Below, one piece after another: positions 8,278 through 20,871 of a stretch of DNA of 64,000 bases (within the stretch, counting starts at the first letter, position 1; each line of letters opens with the position of its first letter). The translations under genes and the position numbers were made by a program. The stretch covers positions 4,712,001 through 4,776,000 of the forward strand of contig NZ_CP085224.1 in the NCBI RefSeq assembly GCF_044803115.1. The letters run 5' to 3'. The notes below the pieces were generated by a model. That model was not told the origin of the DNA and did no database searches. It saw nothing but the letters and a program-made list of their open reading frames with translations. Source of the stretch: Caenispirillum salinarum_A. GTDB taxonomy: Bacteria > Pseudomonadota > Alphaproteobacteria > Rhodospirillales > Rhodospirillaceae.

Positions 8278-8511
8278 ATGGAAGACCGAATAGCCGCCGC
8301 CCTGCAGGGACGCCTGCCCCTGGACAACCTCACCGACGAAGAACATGACGTGTGGCTCGAGGCCTTCGACGAAAAAATGACGCAGCCGTCCCCTGTGGAG
8401 AGAGCGTTCTTCGCCGAGCGCCGACGCCGCCAAGTCGGCGTCGGCCTGTCCAATCAAGGAAACCTTATCGCGGCGAACGGAAAGCCGAGAAGGCCGAACA
8501 GCGAAGGGTAG
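8278..8511 (+). CDS. small conserved-looking acidic protein of unknown function
   Basis: A strong ribosome site (GGAGGAG at 8266-8272) lies 5 nt before the ATG of this 77-residue frame. The sequence begins MEDRIAAALQGRLPLDNLTD and has FFAERRRRQVGVGLSNQGNL later. I recall similar short proteins (acidic helical start, then an FFAERR motif and a GVGL turn) in other alphaproteobacteria, always without a known function. There is no signal peptide. It stands alone between the broken stress protein and the KaiC block. Confidence 0.6.
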   Translation: MEDRIAAALQGRLPLDNLTDEEHDVWLEAFDEKMTQPSPVERAFFAERRRRQVGVGLSNQGNLIAANGKPRRPNSEG

Positions 8512-8556
8512 CAGGGCTCGCCTCGCCGGCTTTCGGGGCAGTTCGTTGTGCCCGTG

Positions 8557-8622
8557 GTAAACGTCTTCCACCGGCTGCGGCGGCTGGCGATTGACAATCA
8601 GGCGGCCGGCTTTCGTTTTCAT
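8557..8622 (-). mobile_element. relic of an IS66-family end
   Basis: The sequence from GTAAACGTCTTCC onward matches the outer end of the intact IS66 element at 11512 (GTAAGCGTCTTCC), and similarity continues for about 65 bp into the end of tnpC. It is in the same orientation as that end. No other part of this copy remains. The rest of the gap 8512-8852 shows no convincing gene. Confidence 0.6.
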
Positions 8623-8852
8623 GCGCCGCCTCGTATGAGACCCTGAAGGATCTCGCCCCCTCGTGGAGCGGAATGGTCATAGAGCAACGAGCCTCAAGGA
8701 ATTCGAGCCGCTTGGTTCCGGTGGTGAGCGCGCCCAGTTGATCAATGGCCGGGAACGTTGTCGCGGAGCGGGTGCCGTCGGTCGTCGAGATTACGCCCGA
8801 GACCCGTATGGTCTCGATCGCCATCGGAGGCCGCGGTCGCCGCCGATGGCGG

Positions 8853-9938
8853 TCAGTCCGGTCGGCGGTGGGAAACGGCTTCGACGGTTGGGACTGGAGC
8901 CCTGATCGTGCAGACGACGCCGCCAGGGTCGAAGGTCAGCTCCGTCGAGCCGCCCAGGTCGTGGGCCAGGGCCTTCTCGACGAGGCGCGAGCCGAACCCC
9001 CGGTGCGCGGGCGGCGAGACGGATGGACCGCCACGCTCTCGCCATTCGACCGCCAGTTCGTCGCCGCCAGGGGCGGGCTCGACCCGCCATCTCAGGGCGA
9101 CGCGGCCACCAGCGGCCGAAAGGGCGCCGTATTTGGCCGCGTTCGTGGCAAGCTCGTGGAACGCCATGGCAAGCGCTTTCGCCTTCTCGGCCGGCAGCAG
9201 GACCCGAGGCCCTTCGATCGCGAGCCGCTCGGCGCCGGCGTCCGGCCGGTAAGGCGCCAGCGTCCTGGCCGCAAGCTCGCGGAGATCAACGGCGGCGTCC
9301 TTGCCCGGCTCCACGAGGTCCTGCGCCCGCACCATCGCTTGCAGCCGGCCGATGAAGGCCTCCTCGGCATCTTGAAGCGTCGCGGCCCGTCGAAAGGACA
9401 TCCCCGCGATGCTCAACGCAAGCGAGAAGGCGTTCTTCACCCGATGCTTCATCTCCCGCGCGAGCGTCTGGGCACGCGCCTCTGCCTCCTCGCAGGCCTC
9501 GAGTTCCTCCAGCAACTTGAACTGCCGTCGCCGATCGGCAACGGCGGCGCGGACAACGCTCAGGAATGACTGTTCGTTTGTCGGCCTGAGCAGCAAGATT
9601 GTGCCGGATCGCGCCGCGAGGGTCCTCCGGCGGTCACCCGCGTCGCCCGTCATCTGGACGCGCGCGGAATCGACGAGCAGGATCACCGACAGGTTCGACC
9701 AAGGCTCCTGCGCGTCGAGCCGTCGGCAGAGTGCCTCCATCGTCGAAGCGGTGAGAACCTCCTCGGTCAGGACCAGTGCGCTCAGTTCGTCGAGCGGCAC
9801 GGCATCGAGATCGGCAAGGCCGCGGCCGGCGCGGCAGTCGATACCCGCCCTGGTCAGCACGGCGCATCCGACCTCCGCGTCCCGCCCCACCGGAGCGAGC
9901 AGCAGGACCCCGCGCGGCACATCGCCGGACGATCTCAT
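8853..9938 (-). CDS. HWE-family sensor histidine kinase with receiver-like N-terminus
   Basis: The 361-residue protein has an N-terminal domain (about residues 8-135) that resembles a degenerate response receiver, then the kinase domain. The phosphoacceptor region is LAREMKHRVKNAFSLALSI and the ATP site contains HELATNAAKYGALSAAGGRV, the signature of HWE/HisKA_2 kinases. No membrane segment is present, so it is a cytoplasmic signal protein. Its ATG overlaps the kaiC stop (ATGA at 9935-9938), showing tight coupling. KaiC with such a kinase recalls the KaiC-based stress and timing modules of alphaproteobacteria and Legionella, but no kaiB is seen here. Confidence 0.88.
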   Translation of the reverse strand: MRSSGDVPRGVLLLAPVGRDAEVGCAVLTRAGIDCRAGRGLADLDAVPLDELSALVLTEEVLTASTMEALCRRLDAQEPWSNLSVILLVDSARVQMTGDAGDRRRTLAARSGTILLLRPTNEQSFLSVVRAAVADRRRQFKLLEELEACEEAEARAQTLAREMKHRVKNAFSLALSIAGMSFRRAATLQDAEEAFIGRLQAMVRAQDLVEPGKDAAVDLRELAARTLAPYRPDAGAERLAIEGPRVLLPAEKAKALAMAFHELATNAAKYGALSAAGGRVALRWRVEPAPGGDELAVEWRERGGPSVSPPAHRGFGSRLVEKALAHDLGGSTELTFDPGGVVCTIRAPVPTVEAVSHRRPD

Positions 9939-11406
9939 TCCGGCAGGTCCTTCGCGCCTCCGGTGAACCGCGGCTGGCCGGACAGAACGCCGGTGAAGTC
10001 GGCGATCGGTTCGCCCACGTCCACCTTCCCGGGGGCGAGTTGCAACTCGCGGATCGTCGTCTCGTGCGGTCCGTGCCGCTTCTTCAGCACCGACACGGCC
10101 TTGCGCACGATACCATTGCCCTCGAAGAGGCGCAGCAGAAAGACGGTGTCGGCGAGGTAGCTGATCTCCATCGGGCCGTGCACACGCTCGCCCACCATGC
10201 CGTGCTGGTTGAGGATCAGGAACGACAGCACGCCCATCTGCCCCAGGAAGTACAGCAGGTCGTGCATCTGCGTGACCAGCGCATTCTCCTGCGGCATCGA
10301 ATGAAAGTAGCCGGTCAGGCTGTCGATGACGACGATCTTCGCCCCGTCCTCCACGACGGTCCGGCGAACGAGCTCGGTGAACTCCGTCGGTGCCAACTCA
10401 GCCGTGCGGATCGACCGCAGCACCATGGAGCCCTGGTCGACCAGCGGGCGCAGGTCCATGCCCAGCCCTTTGGACCGTCTCAGGAATGTCTCATGCCGTT
10501 CCTCGAAGGTGAAGATCGCTGCCAGGTCGCCCCGCTTGGCGGCCGTGTAAGCATACAGGGTCGCGAGCGACGTCTTGCCGGTGCCGGTGGCGCCGACGAT
10601 CATGCAGGCCGTGCCGGCCTCGATCCCCCCGCCGAGGAGCGTGTCGAGCCCCTCTCGACCGCCTCGCCCGGCAGGTCCTGCTTGCCCGCGCATGGCTCCA
10701 GCCGTGGAAAAACATGGAGGCCGCCGGTCCGGATGCGGAAGTTGTGGTTGCCGCCGTGGAAGCTCAGCCCGCGCATCTTCGTCAGGTGCACGCTGCGTCG
10801 CGCATCGCCGTAGTCAGGCGAGTTGCGATCGAGGACCAGAGTGCCGTGCACCAGGTCCTCGAGCGCCGGGTCCGGTTCCACGTTGCTGTCGGCGATGAGA
10901 ACGGTCGCACGCCGCTCCGACAGGAAGTCGCGCAGCGACAGAAGCTGGCGCTGATAGCGCAGCGGCGCATCGGCGAGCTGCCGGATCGGGCCAATCGAGT
11001 CGATGAAGACGCGGTCGGGGTCGGTCCGCTCGATCTCGGCCATCAGCGACGACATCGTCTCGCCCAGTTCGACGACGGCGGTCTGGAAGATCGTCTGCTC
11101 GGCCGCGTCACCTCCGCTTCCGGCACCAAGCTGGCCGCTGACCTGAACGCCGTCGAGCGACCAGCCGTGCGAGGCCGCGATCTTCCGCAACCCGCTCTCG
11201 GTCTGCGACATGGTAAGGATGAGGGCCGTCTCGCCCTTCGCCGCGCCATCCATCAGGAACTGCAACCCGAGCGTCGTCTTGCCGGTGCCGGGTCCGCCGC
11301 GCACCAGATAAATTTCGCCGCGAGGCAGGCCCCCGCCAATGATGCCGTCGAGCCCCTCGATGCCGGTCGGGGCCCTCTCGCTTTGCTGATGGGCCGTACC
11401 TGCCAT
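9935..11406 (-). pseudogene. kaiC: KaiC-like double-domain ATPase with one frameshift
   Basis: Two RecA/KaiC domains are encoded. The first (from 11406) has GGPGTGKTTLGLQFL and VFIDSIGPIRQL; the second has GATGTGKTSLATLYAY and KIVVIDSLTGYF. The frame changes once near 10650, in a GAGAGGGG tract: adding one base joins the domains through VESGLDTLLGGG. This may be a real mutation or a sequencing error in a G run. The start at 11406 is chosen because AAGGAGG (11417-11411) lies 4 nt before it; the frame is open further upstream. KaiC ATPases form hexamers and act as clock or stress-signalling switches. The coupled downstream kinase is the likely partner. Confidence 0.8.
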
Positions 11407-11552
11407 CATGCCTCCTTGCTCTTCCATGATTGGAGCGCCAGAAAACCAACGCCGCTGTGGACAGAGCCTATCCCGATGTGGAAGCGCGTACACACCAGTT
11501 ACGACTTAGGCGTAAGCGTCTTCCAGCGGCTGCGGCGGCCGATTGTTGACGC

Positions 11553-13148
11553 TCAAGCGGCTTTCTGGTCGTCGTTTGGCTGCCCGATGTTCCACGGCAG
11601 CAGGTCGTCGATCCGGTTGATTGGGTGGTCGGCGATGCGGGTCAGCACCTGGGTGAGATAGATCTGCGGGTCGAGGCCGTTGAGCCTCGCGGTCTCGATC
11701 AGCGTGTAGACGGCCGCTGCCCGGTGGCCGCCGGCGTCGGAGCCAGCGAAGAGGTAGTTCTTCCGGCCCAGGGCCAGCGGGCGGATAGCGCGTTCGGCGG
11801 CGTTGTTGCTGATCTCGCAGCGGCCATCGCCCGCGTAGCGGGTCAGCGCCGGCCAGCGCGTCAGGGCGTATCGCAAGGCGGCCGCCAGATCGCTCTTGCC
11901 CGGCAGCTTGCGGAGGCTGGTGTCGAAGAAGGTCTTCACCGCCTCCAGCCGGGGCAGGCTCTGTGCCTGGCGCACGCGCAGGCGCTCGTCGGCCGGGCGG
12001 CCGGTGATCCGACGCTCGGCGTCGAACAACGCGCCGATCAGCTCCAGGGCCCGGGCGGCGATGGGTGATCCGGTCGCCGCATGGACGTCGTGGATCTTGC
12101 GCCGCACATGGGCCCAGCATGCCACCTCCTGCACGGACGCGACGCCGTCCTCTCCCGGCTCGTACAGCTTGTTGAAACCGGCATAGCCGTCGGCGTGCAG
12201 AAGGCCGCGAAAGCCCTGCAACTCGGTCTGCGGATGGATGCCCTTGCGGTCGGGCGTGTAGCGGTAAAGCACGGCCGGCGGCGCCGGGCCGGCATGGGGA
12301 CGTTCGTCGCGCAGATAGACCCATTGTCGCGCCTGCCGGGTCTTGCCGGCGCCCGGGCTGAGCACCGGCACCGGCGTGTCGTCGGCGTGCAAGGCGTCGC
12401 CGGCGCGCACGTGGCGGCCAATCGCCTCGACCAGCGGCGCCACCAGGGCGGCCGTCCTGCCGACCCAGCCCGCCAGCAGCGCCCGGGGCAGCGTCACGCC
12501 CTCGCGGGCGTAGATCTGGCTCTGGCGGTACAGCGGCAGGTGGTCGCAGTATTTCGACACCAGGACATGCGACAGCAGGGCCGGCGACGGCAGGCCGCGC
12601 GCCACCGGCAGGGACGGCATCGGCGTCTGCACCATGCTCTCGCACGTCCGGCACGACAGCGCCGGACGGACATGGCGGATCACCCGGAAACGGCCGGGCA
12701 CGTAGTCGAGGATCTCGGTCACGTCCTCGCCCACCGTGTGCATGGCGCCGCCGCAGGCCGGGCAGTCGTCGGCGGGATCATGACGGACCTCGTCGCGCGG
12801 CAGATGCTCCGGTAGGGCGCGGCGACGGCGCGCGGCAGGCTGGTCCGGGGCGTCGGCCTCGGTCGGCTCCGGCGGCGCTTCATCCTCTGCTTCGGCCGCT
12901 TCGGCCGCTTCGGCCTCCAGGTCCTCCAGGGCCAGTTCGAGCTGTTCGATCTCGCGGGACAGCTTCTCCGACGATCGCCCGAACGTCATCCGCCGCAGGC
13001 GGGCGAGTTGCACCTTCAGCTTCTCGACTTCCAGCGCCTTGGCGGTCAGGCCGGCCCTGGCCGCGGCCAGTTCCTCGGCCTGCGCGGCGATGATCGCCCG
13101 CAGGGCCTCGACGTCGTCGGGAAGCTGGGAAGACGGTGCGGAAGGCAT
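11553..13148 (-). CDS. tnpC: IS66-family transposase TnpC
   Basis: The 531-residue protein is the main transposase of IS66 elements. It starts with a leucine-rich coiled region (about residues 10-75) and an acidic and proline-rich linker. A zinc-binding domain (CPACGGAMHTVGED, later LSCRTC) follows, then the DDE-type core with LHADDTPVPVL, LHADGYAGFNKLYEP and CEISNNAAERAIRPLALGRK. The C-terminal HTVIETARLNGLDP-type segment of the family appears as YTLIETARLNGLDPQIYL. It looks intact. It lies 60 bp after tnpB. Confidence 0.95.
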   Translation of the reverse strand: MPSAPSSQLPDDVEALRAIIAAQAEELAAARAGLTAKALEVEKLKVQLARLRRMTFGRSSEKLSREIEQLELALEDLEAEAAEAAEAEDEAPPEPTEADAPDQPAARRRRALPEHLPRDEVRHDPADDCPACGGAMHTVGEDVTEILDYVPGRFRVIRHVRPALSCRTCESMVQTPMPSLPVARGLPSPALLSHVLVSKYCDHLPLYRQSQIYAREGVTLPRALLAGWVGRTAALVAPLVEAIGRHVRAGDALHADDTPVPVLSPGAGKTRQARQWVYLRDERPHAGPAPPAVLYRYTPDRKGIHPQTELQGFRGLLHADGYAGFNKLYEPGEDGVASVQEVACWAHVRRKIHDVHAATGSPIAARALELIGALFDAERRITGRPADERLRVRQAQSLPRLEAVKTFFDTSLRKLPGKSDLAAALRYALTRWPALTRYAGDGRCEISNNAAERAIRPLALGRKNYLFAGSDAGGHRAAAVYTLIETARLNGLDPQIYLTQVLTRIADHPINRIDDLLPWNIGQPNDDQKAA

Positions 13149-13208
13149 GGCCGGATTCTAGCCGCAGAAGCCCTAAAAACCAAGGATTTCGGCGCCTTCC
13201 GGGGCTCG

Positions 13209-13556
13209 TCAGCCGGCTGTCTCCGGCCGCCATGTCCGCGTCGGCATGCGCCAGTCGATGCCCTCGATCAGCATGCTCAACTGGGCCGGCGTCAGCGCCG
13301 CCACGCCGCCCTCCGCCGAGGGCCAGACGAAGCGTCCCTTCTCCAGCCGCTTGGTGAACAGGCAGAACCCCTGGCCGTCCCAGGCGAGGATCTTGACCAG
13401 GTCGCCACGCCGCCCGCGGAAGACGAACAGGTGCCCCGAGAACGGGTCCTTCTTCAGGACCTCCTGCACCAGCATGGCGAGGCCGGGCATGCCCTTTCGC
13501 ATGTCGGTCCGGCCGAGCGCCAGGTAGACACGCACGCCCGGCGGAACGGCGATCAT
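13209..13556 (-). CDS. tnpB: IS66 Orf2-family protein TnpB
   Basis: The 115-residue protein contains the family hallmarks GRTDMRKGMPGLAMLVQ, FVFRGRRGDLVKILAWDGQG and FCLFTKRLEKGRF. TnpB is required for IS66 transposition in studied members, but its biochemical role is unclear. The start overlaps the tnpA stop (ATGA at 13553-13556), so translation is coupled. Confidence 0.95.
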   Translation of the reverse strand: MIAVPPGVRVYLALGRTDMRKGMPGLAMLVQEVLKKDPFSGHLFVFRGRRGDLVKILAWDGQGFCLFTKRLEKGRFVWPSAEGGVAALTPAQLSMLIEGIDWRMPTRTWRPETAG

Positions 13557-13954
13557 GCCCCCTCCAGGGCCGCGACCAGCGTCCGCAACCGGGGTGGCGC
13601 GATGGTGGCCGGCACGATCAGGCGGCGCCCGTTGGTGAGCACGATCTCGACCGGAGACGGTTCCTCGGGCGCGGGAGCCGCCTCTTCATCCTTCGGCGCC
13701 GCGACCTGGACGGGCAGAAAGCCGGGTGCGGCTGGAGCTGCCTTCCGGCACCAGCGTCCGAGGACGCTGGGATGAACGCCGTTCCGCCGCGCCACCTCGG
13801 CCACCGGCAGGCCGCTCTCCGCAACCTCTCTGACCATCCGCTCCTTGTCCGCCCGCGGCCATGACCGCCGCCGCGCCGGAGGCTGACTACCATCGTAGGC
13901 CATAAGCAACTCGCTCCATCCGCCGATCCACTCCAAGATCGACGAAGTCAGCAC
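13553..13954 (-). CDS. tnpA: IS66 helix-turn-helix protein TnpA
   Basis: TnpA is the small DNA-binding accessory protein of IS66. The helix-turn-helix is in KERMVREVAESGLPVAEVAR, followed by NGVHPSVLGRWCRKA; the C-terminal part has PVEIVLTNGRRLIVPATI. The frame starts with GTG at 13954. An internal ATG at 13903 (MAYDGSQ) is a possible alternative start. It lies just inside the right end of the element. Confidence 0.85.
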   Translation of the reverse strand: MLTSSILEWIGGWSELLMAYDGSQPPARRRSWPRADKERMVREVAESGLPVAEVARRNGVHPSVLGRWCRKAAPAAPGFLPVQVAAPKDEEAAPAPEEPSPVEIVLTNGRRLIVPATIAPPRLRTLVAALEGA

Positions 13955-13997
13955 TATCGGGACGCCGACGCCAAGGCAGCCGTCAGAAGACGGTTAC

Positions 13998-14235
13998 GGT
14001 TCATCGCAATGCCCTCCCGCTCCAACATCACGCCGAGCCTGCGGTAGCCGAAGCGCCGCCGCTCGGCTGCCAAGTCGCGCAGCCGGAGCCGCACCTCCGC
14101 GTCATCAGGTCGGCGGCTGTGATAGCGGATCGAACTCCGATCCACCCCAAGAACCAGGCACGCCCGCCGCTCGCTCACGCCGAAGGCTTCGACGGCATGA
14201 GCAACGGCTGTTCGCCGAGCAGCGGGCGTCACCAC
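13998..14235 (-). pseudogene. IS3-family transposase OrfB, N-terminal fragment
   Basis: The fragment carries the start of an IS3 OrfB: FGVSERRACLVLGVDRSSIR and LRDLAAERRRFGYRRLGVML, ending in EGIAMNRN where the IS66 terminus begins. The catalytic DDE domain is absent. The reading frame continues a few codons into IS66 and stops at 13954. It overlaps orfA by 7 bp, as usual for frameshifted IS3 transposases. Confidence 0.85.
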
Positions 14236-14495
14236 TTTTTTGCCGTCAGGTCTTTCAGGATCGCATTGTCCAGCATCGCCTCGGCAAGCAGCTTCTTCAG
14301 CCGCGTGTTCTCGTCCTCAAGGGCCTTCAGCCGCTTGGCGTCCGACACCTCCAGGCCACCCAACTTGGCCTTCCACTTGTAGAACGTCGCTTCGCTGACC
14401 CCATGGCGCCGACAGACGTCGGCGGTCTTCGACCCGGCCTCCTGCTCCTTCAGGATGCCGATGATCTGCTCCTCGGTGAAACGGCTGCGCTTCAT
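14229..14495 (-). CDS. IS3-family OrfA (helix-turn-helix subunit)
   Basis: The 88-residue protein has the IS3 OrfA helix-turn-helix (RFTEEQIIGILKEQEAGSKT, then VCRRHGVSEATFYKWKAK) and a leucine-zipper region (LKALEDENTRLKKLLAEAML). It would normally be fused to OrfB by ribosomal frameshifting. With OrfB truncated it can give no active transposase. AGGGGAG upstream of the start is part of a hairpin. Confidence 0.9.
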   Translation of the reverse strand: MKRSRFTEEQIIGILKEQEAGSKTADVCRRHGVSEATFYKWKAKLGGLEVSDAKRLKALEDENTRLKKLLAEAMLDNAILKDLTAKKW

Positions 14496-14560
14496 TCGGT
14501 AGTCTCCCCTGCTGCGGGAGACTCTACCTCAAACTGGAGGAGTTTTCGGGGAGCAGGTCA

Positions 14561-14834
<274 letters not shown>

Positions 14835-14956
14835 GCAGGATGTGTCGGTGTTGGTGTTGGTGTGTCGGCCGTTCGCCGGCGGGTTCTGGGACGGGATCAT
14901 CGGAAGAGGTCGGTGCGGGCCTGTGCGGCGGGCGGGTGTTACGGGGTGCGCTTGGA

Positions 14957-15075
14957 AGACCTGGCGGCGTTCTACTCTCCCACGCCTTAGGACGCAGTAC
15001 CATCGACGCTGTGGGGTTTCTCGGCCGAGTTCGGGATGGGATCGGGAGTGGCACCCACGCCATGACCACCAGGTC
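14957..15075 (-). rRNA. rrf: 5S ribosomal RNA
   Basis: The 5' end GACCTGGTGGTCATGGCG pairs with the 3' end GCCAGGTC, and the central TCCCATCCCGAACTCGG is the conserved 5S loop. It is the last rRNA of the leftward operon. The ends are estimated to within a few bases. Confidence 0.93.
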
Positions 15076-15207
15076 GTCCAAACACACACCGCACGCGCAA
15101 GCGCACGGCAAAAGCCTGTGAAGCGGCCGCTCATGCCTGAGCGGTCAGGATGCTGGGAACGCATGTGTGTTTCGGAGAGCACCGCGCCGCGCTTGCCGCT
15201 GCGGGCG

Positions 15208-17946
<2,739 letters not shown>

Positions 17947-18116
17947 CACCGTCCGCAGGGACAAGCCCGGCGCGACAATGCTCTCCTACAAAGATGCGTT
18001 CCCGACCAGCATGCCGAAGGATGACACGGCATGCCGGCTTATAGCATTGATCCACCCGCCATTCTGTGCCGGGGATGGCACGGCGGGCGGACCGCTTCAC
18101 AATGACCTCTTCACGA

Positions 18117-18130
18117 TGTCCAAGAGCGAA
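18117..18130 (-). promoter_or_regulatory. boxA-like antitermination site before 23S
   Basis: On the minus strand GTTCGCTCTTGGACATCGTG lies in the spacer between tRNA-Ala and 23S. It nearly repeats the leader site GCGCTCTTTGACATCGTG before 16S. A boxA before both large rRNAs fits the known Nus-dependent antitermination of rRNA operons. Confidence 0.5.
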
Positions 18131-18213
18131 CGGAAGACCGAAGCACACGGGCTTCGGATCAGCTTTCCGGCTGGGCCGGAAATGGTTTCCCTCGATCGAT
18201 CATGGGGTCAGGT

Positions 18214-18289
18214 TGGTGGAGGCGGACGGGTTCGAACCGACGACCTTCCGCTTGCAAAGCGGATGCTCTCCCAGCTGAGCTACGCCCCC
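18214..18289 (-). tRNA. tRNA-Ala (UGC)
   Basis: A complete 76-nt cloverleaf with anticodon TGC (loop TTTGCAA) and encoded CCA lies in the 16S-23S spacer. The ends are fixed by the acceptor stem GGGGGCG and CGCCTCC. A 288-bp spacer separates it from tRNA-Ile; I see no gene in that spacer. Confidence 0.97.
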
Positions 18290-18577
18290 AGGAAAATCCG
18301 TGCGTCGGTGGCCCTCGCATGTTTTGCGGGGCCACGAAGACACCAAGGGCACCAAGAGGCCGTGCAAGCCATGGGGCTGCAATCTGTGCCGGACACCGTG
18401 CAAGCTGCCTGAGGAAGACTGAATGCGCCCGAAGGACGCCTTCGTTTCTCGTCGCATCCGCTGATGCGGGATGGCGCTGTCGGCACGCTTTCCTGGTGTT
18501 CCTGGTGTCTTGATGGCGATAACCGCACCACCTACAACCAGCGTGGCACTCCGCCGTAGCTCACCCGCGAGGGGAAC

Positions 18578-18654
<77 letters not shown>

Positions 18655-18781
18655 GCACGGTATCGCGAGATACCGGCAACAGGAGTGCCTGGTTGATCGA
18701 TCGGGAAGGGATGCGAAGACGGCGGTGCGTCTGGAGGTAGTGTGTGTCAAGCAGCGAGAGCGTTGCCGCTCCTGCTTCCTT

Positions 18782-20268
<1,487 letters not shown>

Positions 20269-20420
20269 ATCTTGACGGATGGAACCTGCAAAACGCTTAC
20301 TGCGTACTAACGAGCCGATCCCGAAGGACCGACCGGGTAGTTGCGTAGAATGCGCTGGCAGACTTCCATCTGTCGCAACAGACGTACCGCCGCCTGCGCA
20401 TCCCTTCCGTTCGTTCACGA

Positions 20421-20433
20421 TGTCAAAGAGCGC
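20421..20433 (-). promoter_or_regulatory. boxA-like site in the 16S leader
   Basis: On the minus strand GCGCTCTTTGACATCGTGAA resembles boxA (TGCTCTTTA). It is repeated with one change before 23S. It lies about 155 bp upstream of 16S and about 85 bp downstream of the inner promoter. Confidence 0.55.
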
Positions 20434-20517
20434 GAGGCCGAAGCCCCGAAGAATTCCGTCCCGTCTGACTGGCTGACCGGTAGGTTTCCGTTCAACCCGG
20501 CCCGTCGGGGAGGCCGT

Positions 20518-20546
20518 CTTTTAGAGAAGCAGGAGATTGTCGTCAA
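20518..20546 (-). promoter_or_regulatory. inner rRNA promoter (P2)
   Basis: TTGACG (20546-20541) and TAAAAG (20523-20518) are separated by exactly 17 bp on the minus strand. The pair lies between the outer promoter and the boxA site. Confidence 0.55.
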
Positions 20547-20619
20547 CCTCTTTTTTCTCTTTTCTCCCCGCCGCTTCACCAGGACCCGAAGGCCGCCGGC
20601 TTCGCCGCGGAAGGCCGGG

Positions 20620-20648
20620 TTTCTATCGAACCGCCCGGACCCTGTCAA
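20620..20648 (-). promoter_or_regulatory. outer rRNA promoter (P1)
   Basis: TTGACA (20648-20643), a perfect -35 sequence, and TAGAAA (20625-20620) are spaced by 17 bp on the minus strand, about 360 bp upstream of 16S. Tandem promoters are usual for rRNA operons. Confidence 0.6.
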
Positions 20649-20871
20649 CCGGAATTTTCAGCCCGCCCTGGCGGCCGACCCGAAGGCCGAAGAAGACACC
20701 AATGCACCGCGTGCAGTTGCCTGACACGAGGCGATGGGGCCGTTGTTCCGGAAGCCGGATGCGGAGATGACCGCCGCCGGAAGACGCAATATAGGCGGAC
20801 AGCCGGACTGCCGCAAGCGAAAAATGCGCCGCAAATGCCGCCCGTCTTTCCGGGGCACCTCGGACCCTGGC

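Larger units (their letters stand above)
11512..13997 (-). mobile_element. IS66-family insertion sequence (tnpA-tnpB-tnpC)
   Basis: The ends are imperfect inverted repeats: GTAAGCGTCTTCC at the left and, read from the right, GTAACCGTCTTC, with further matches such as CGGCTGC. The 2486-bp element holds tnpA, tnpB and tnpC in the usual order. No 8-bp target duplication is found (ACTTAGGC on the left, GGTTCATC on the right). The right flank is IS3 orfB but the left flank is not, so a deletion next to the element removed the other half of the IS3 gene. Confidence 0.85.
13998..14560 (-). mobile_element. truncated IS3-family element, interrupted by IS66
   Basis: The outer end reads TGACCTGCTCCCCG inward from 14560 on the minus strand, an IS3-type terminus. 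It encloses intact orfA and the first third of orfB, where the IS66 element begins. No remainder of orfB is present beyond the IS66 element, so this copy is immobile. A perfect hairpin (AGTCTCCC at 14501-14508, GGGAGACT at 14516-14523) covers the orfA ribosome site. Confidence 0.75.
20269..20871. other. rRNA operon leader and promoter region
   Basis: This 603-bp stretch between 16S and the SPOR lipoprotein gene holds no convincing gene. It contains two good promoter-like pairs and a boxA-like site, annotated separately, all directed leftward into the rRNA operon. Confidence 0.6.

Noticed and set aside
11504..14005. 8-bp target duplication of the IS66 element
   Set aside because: The flanks ACTTAGGC and GGTTCATC do not match.
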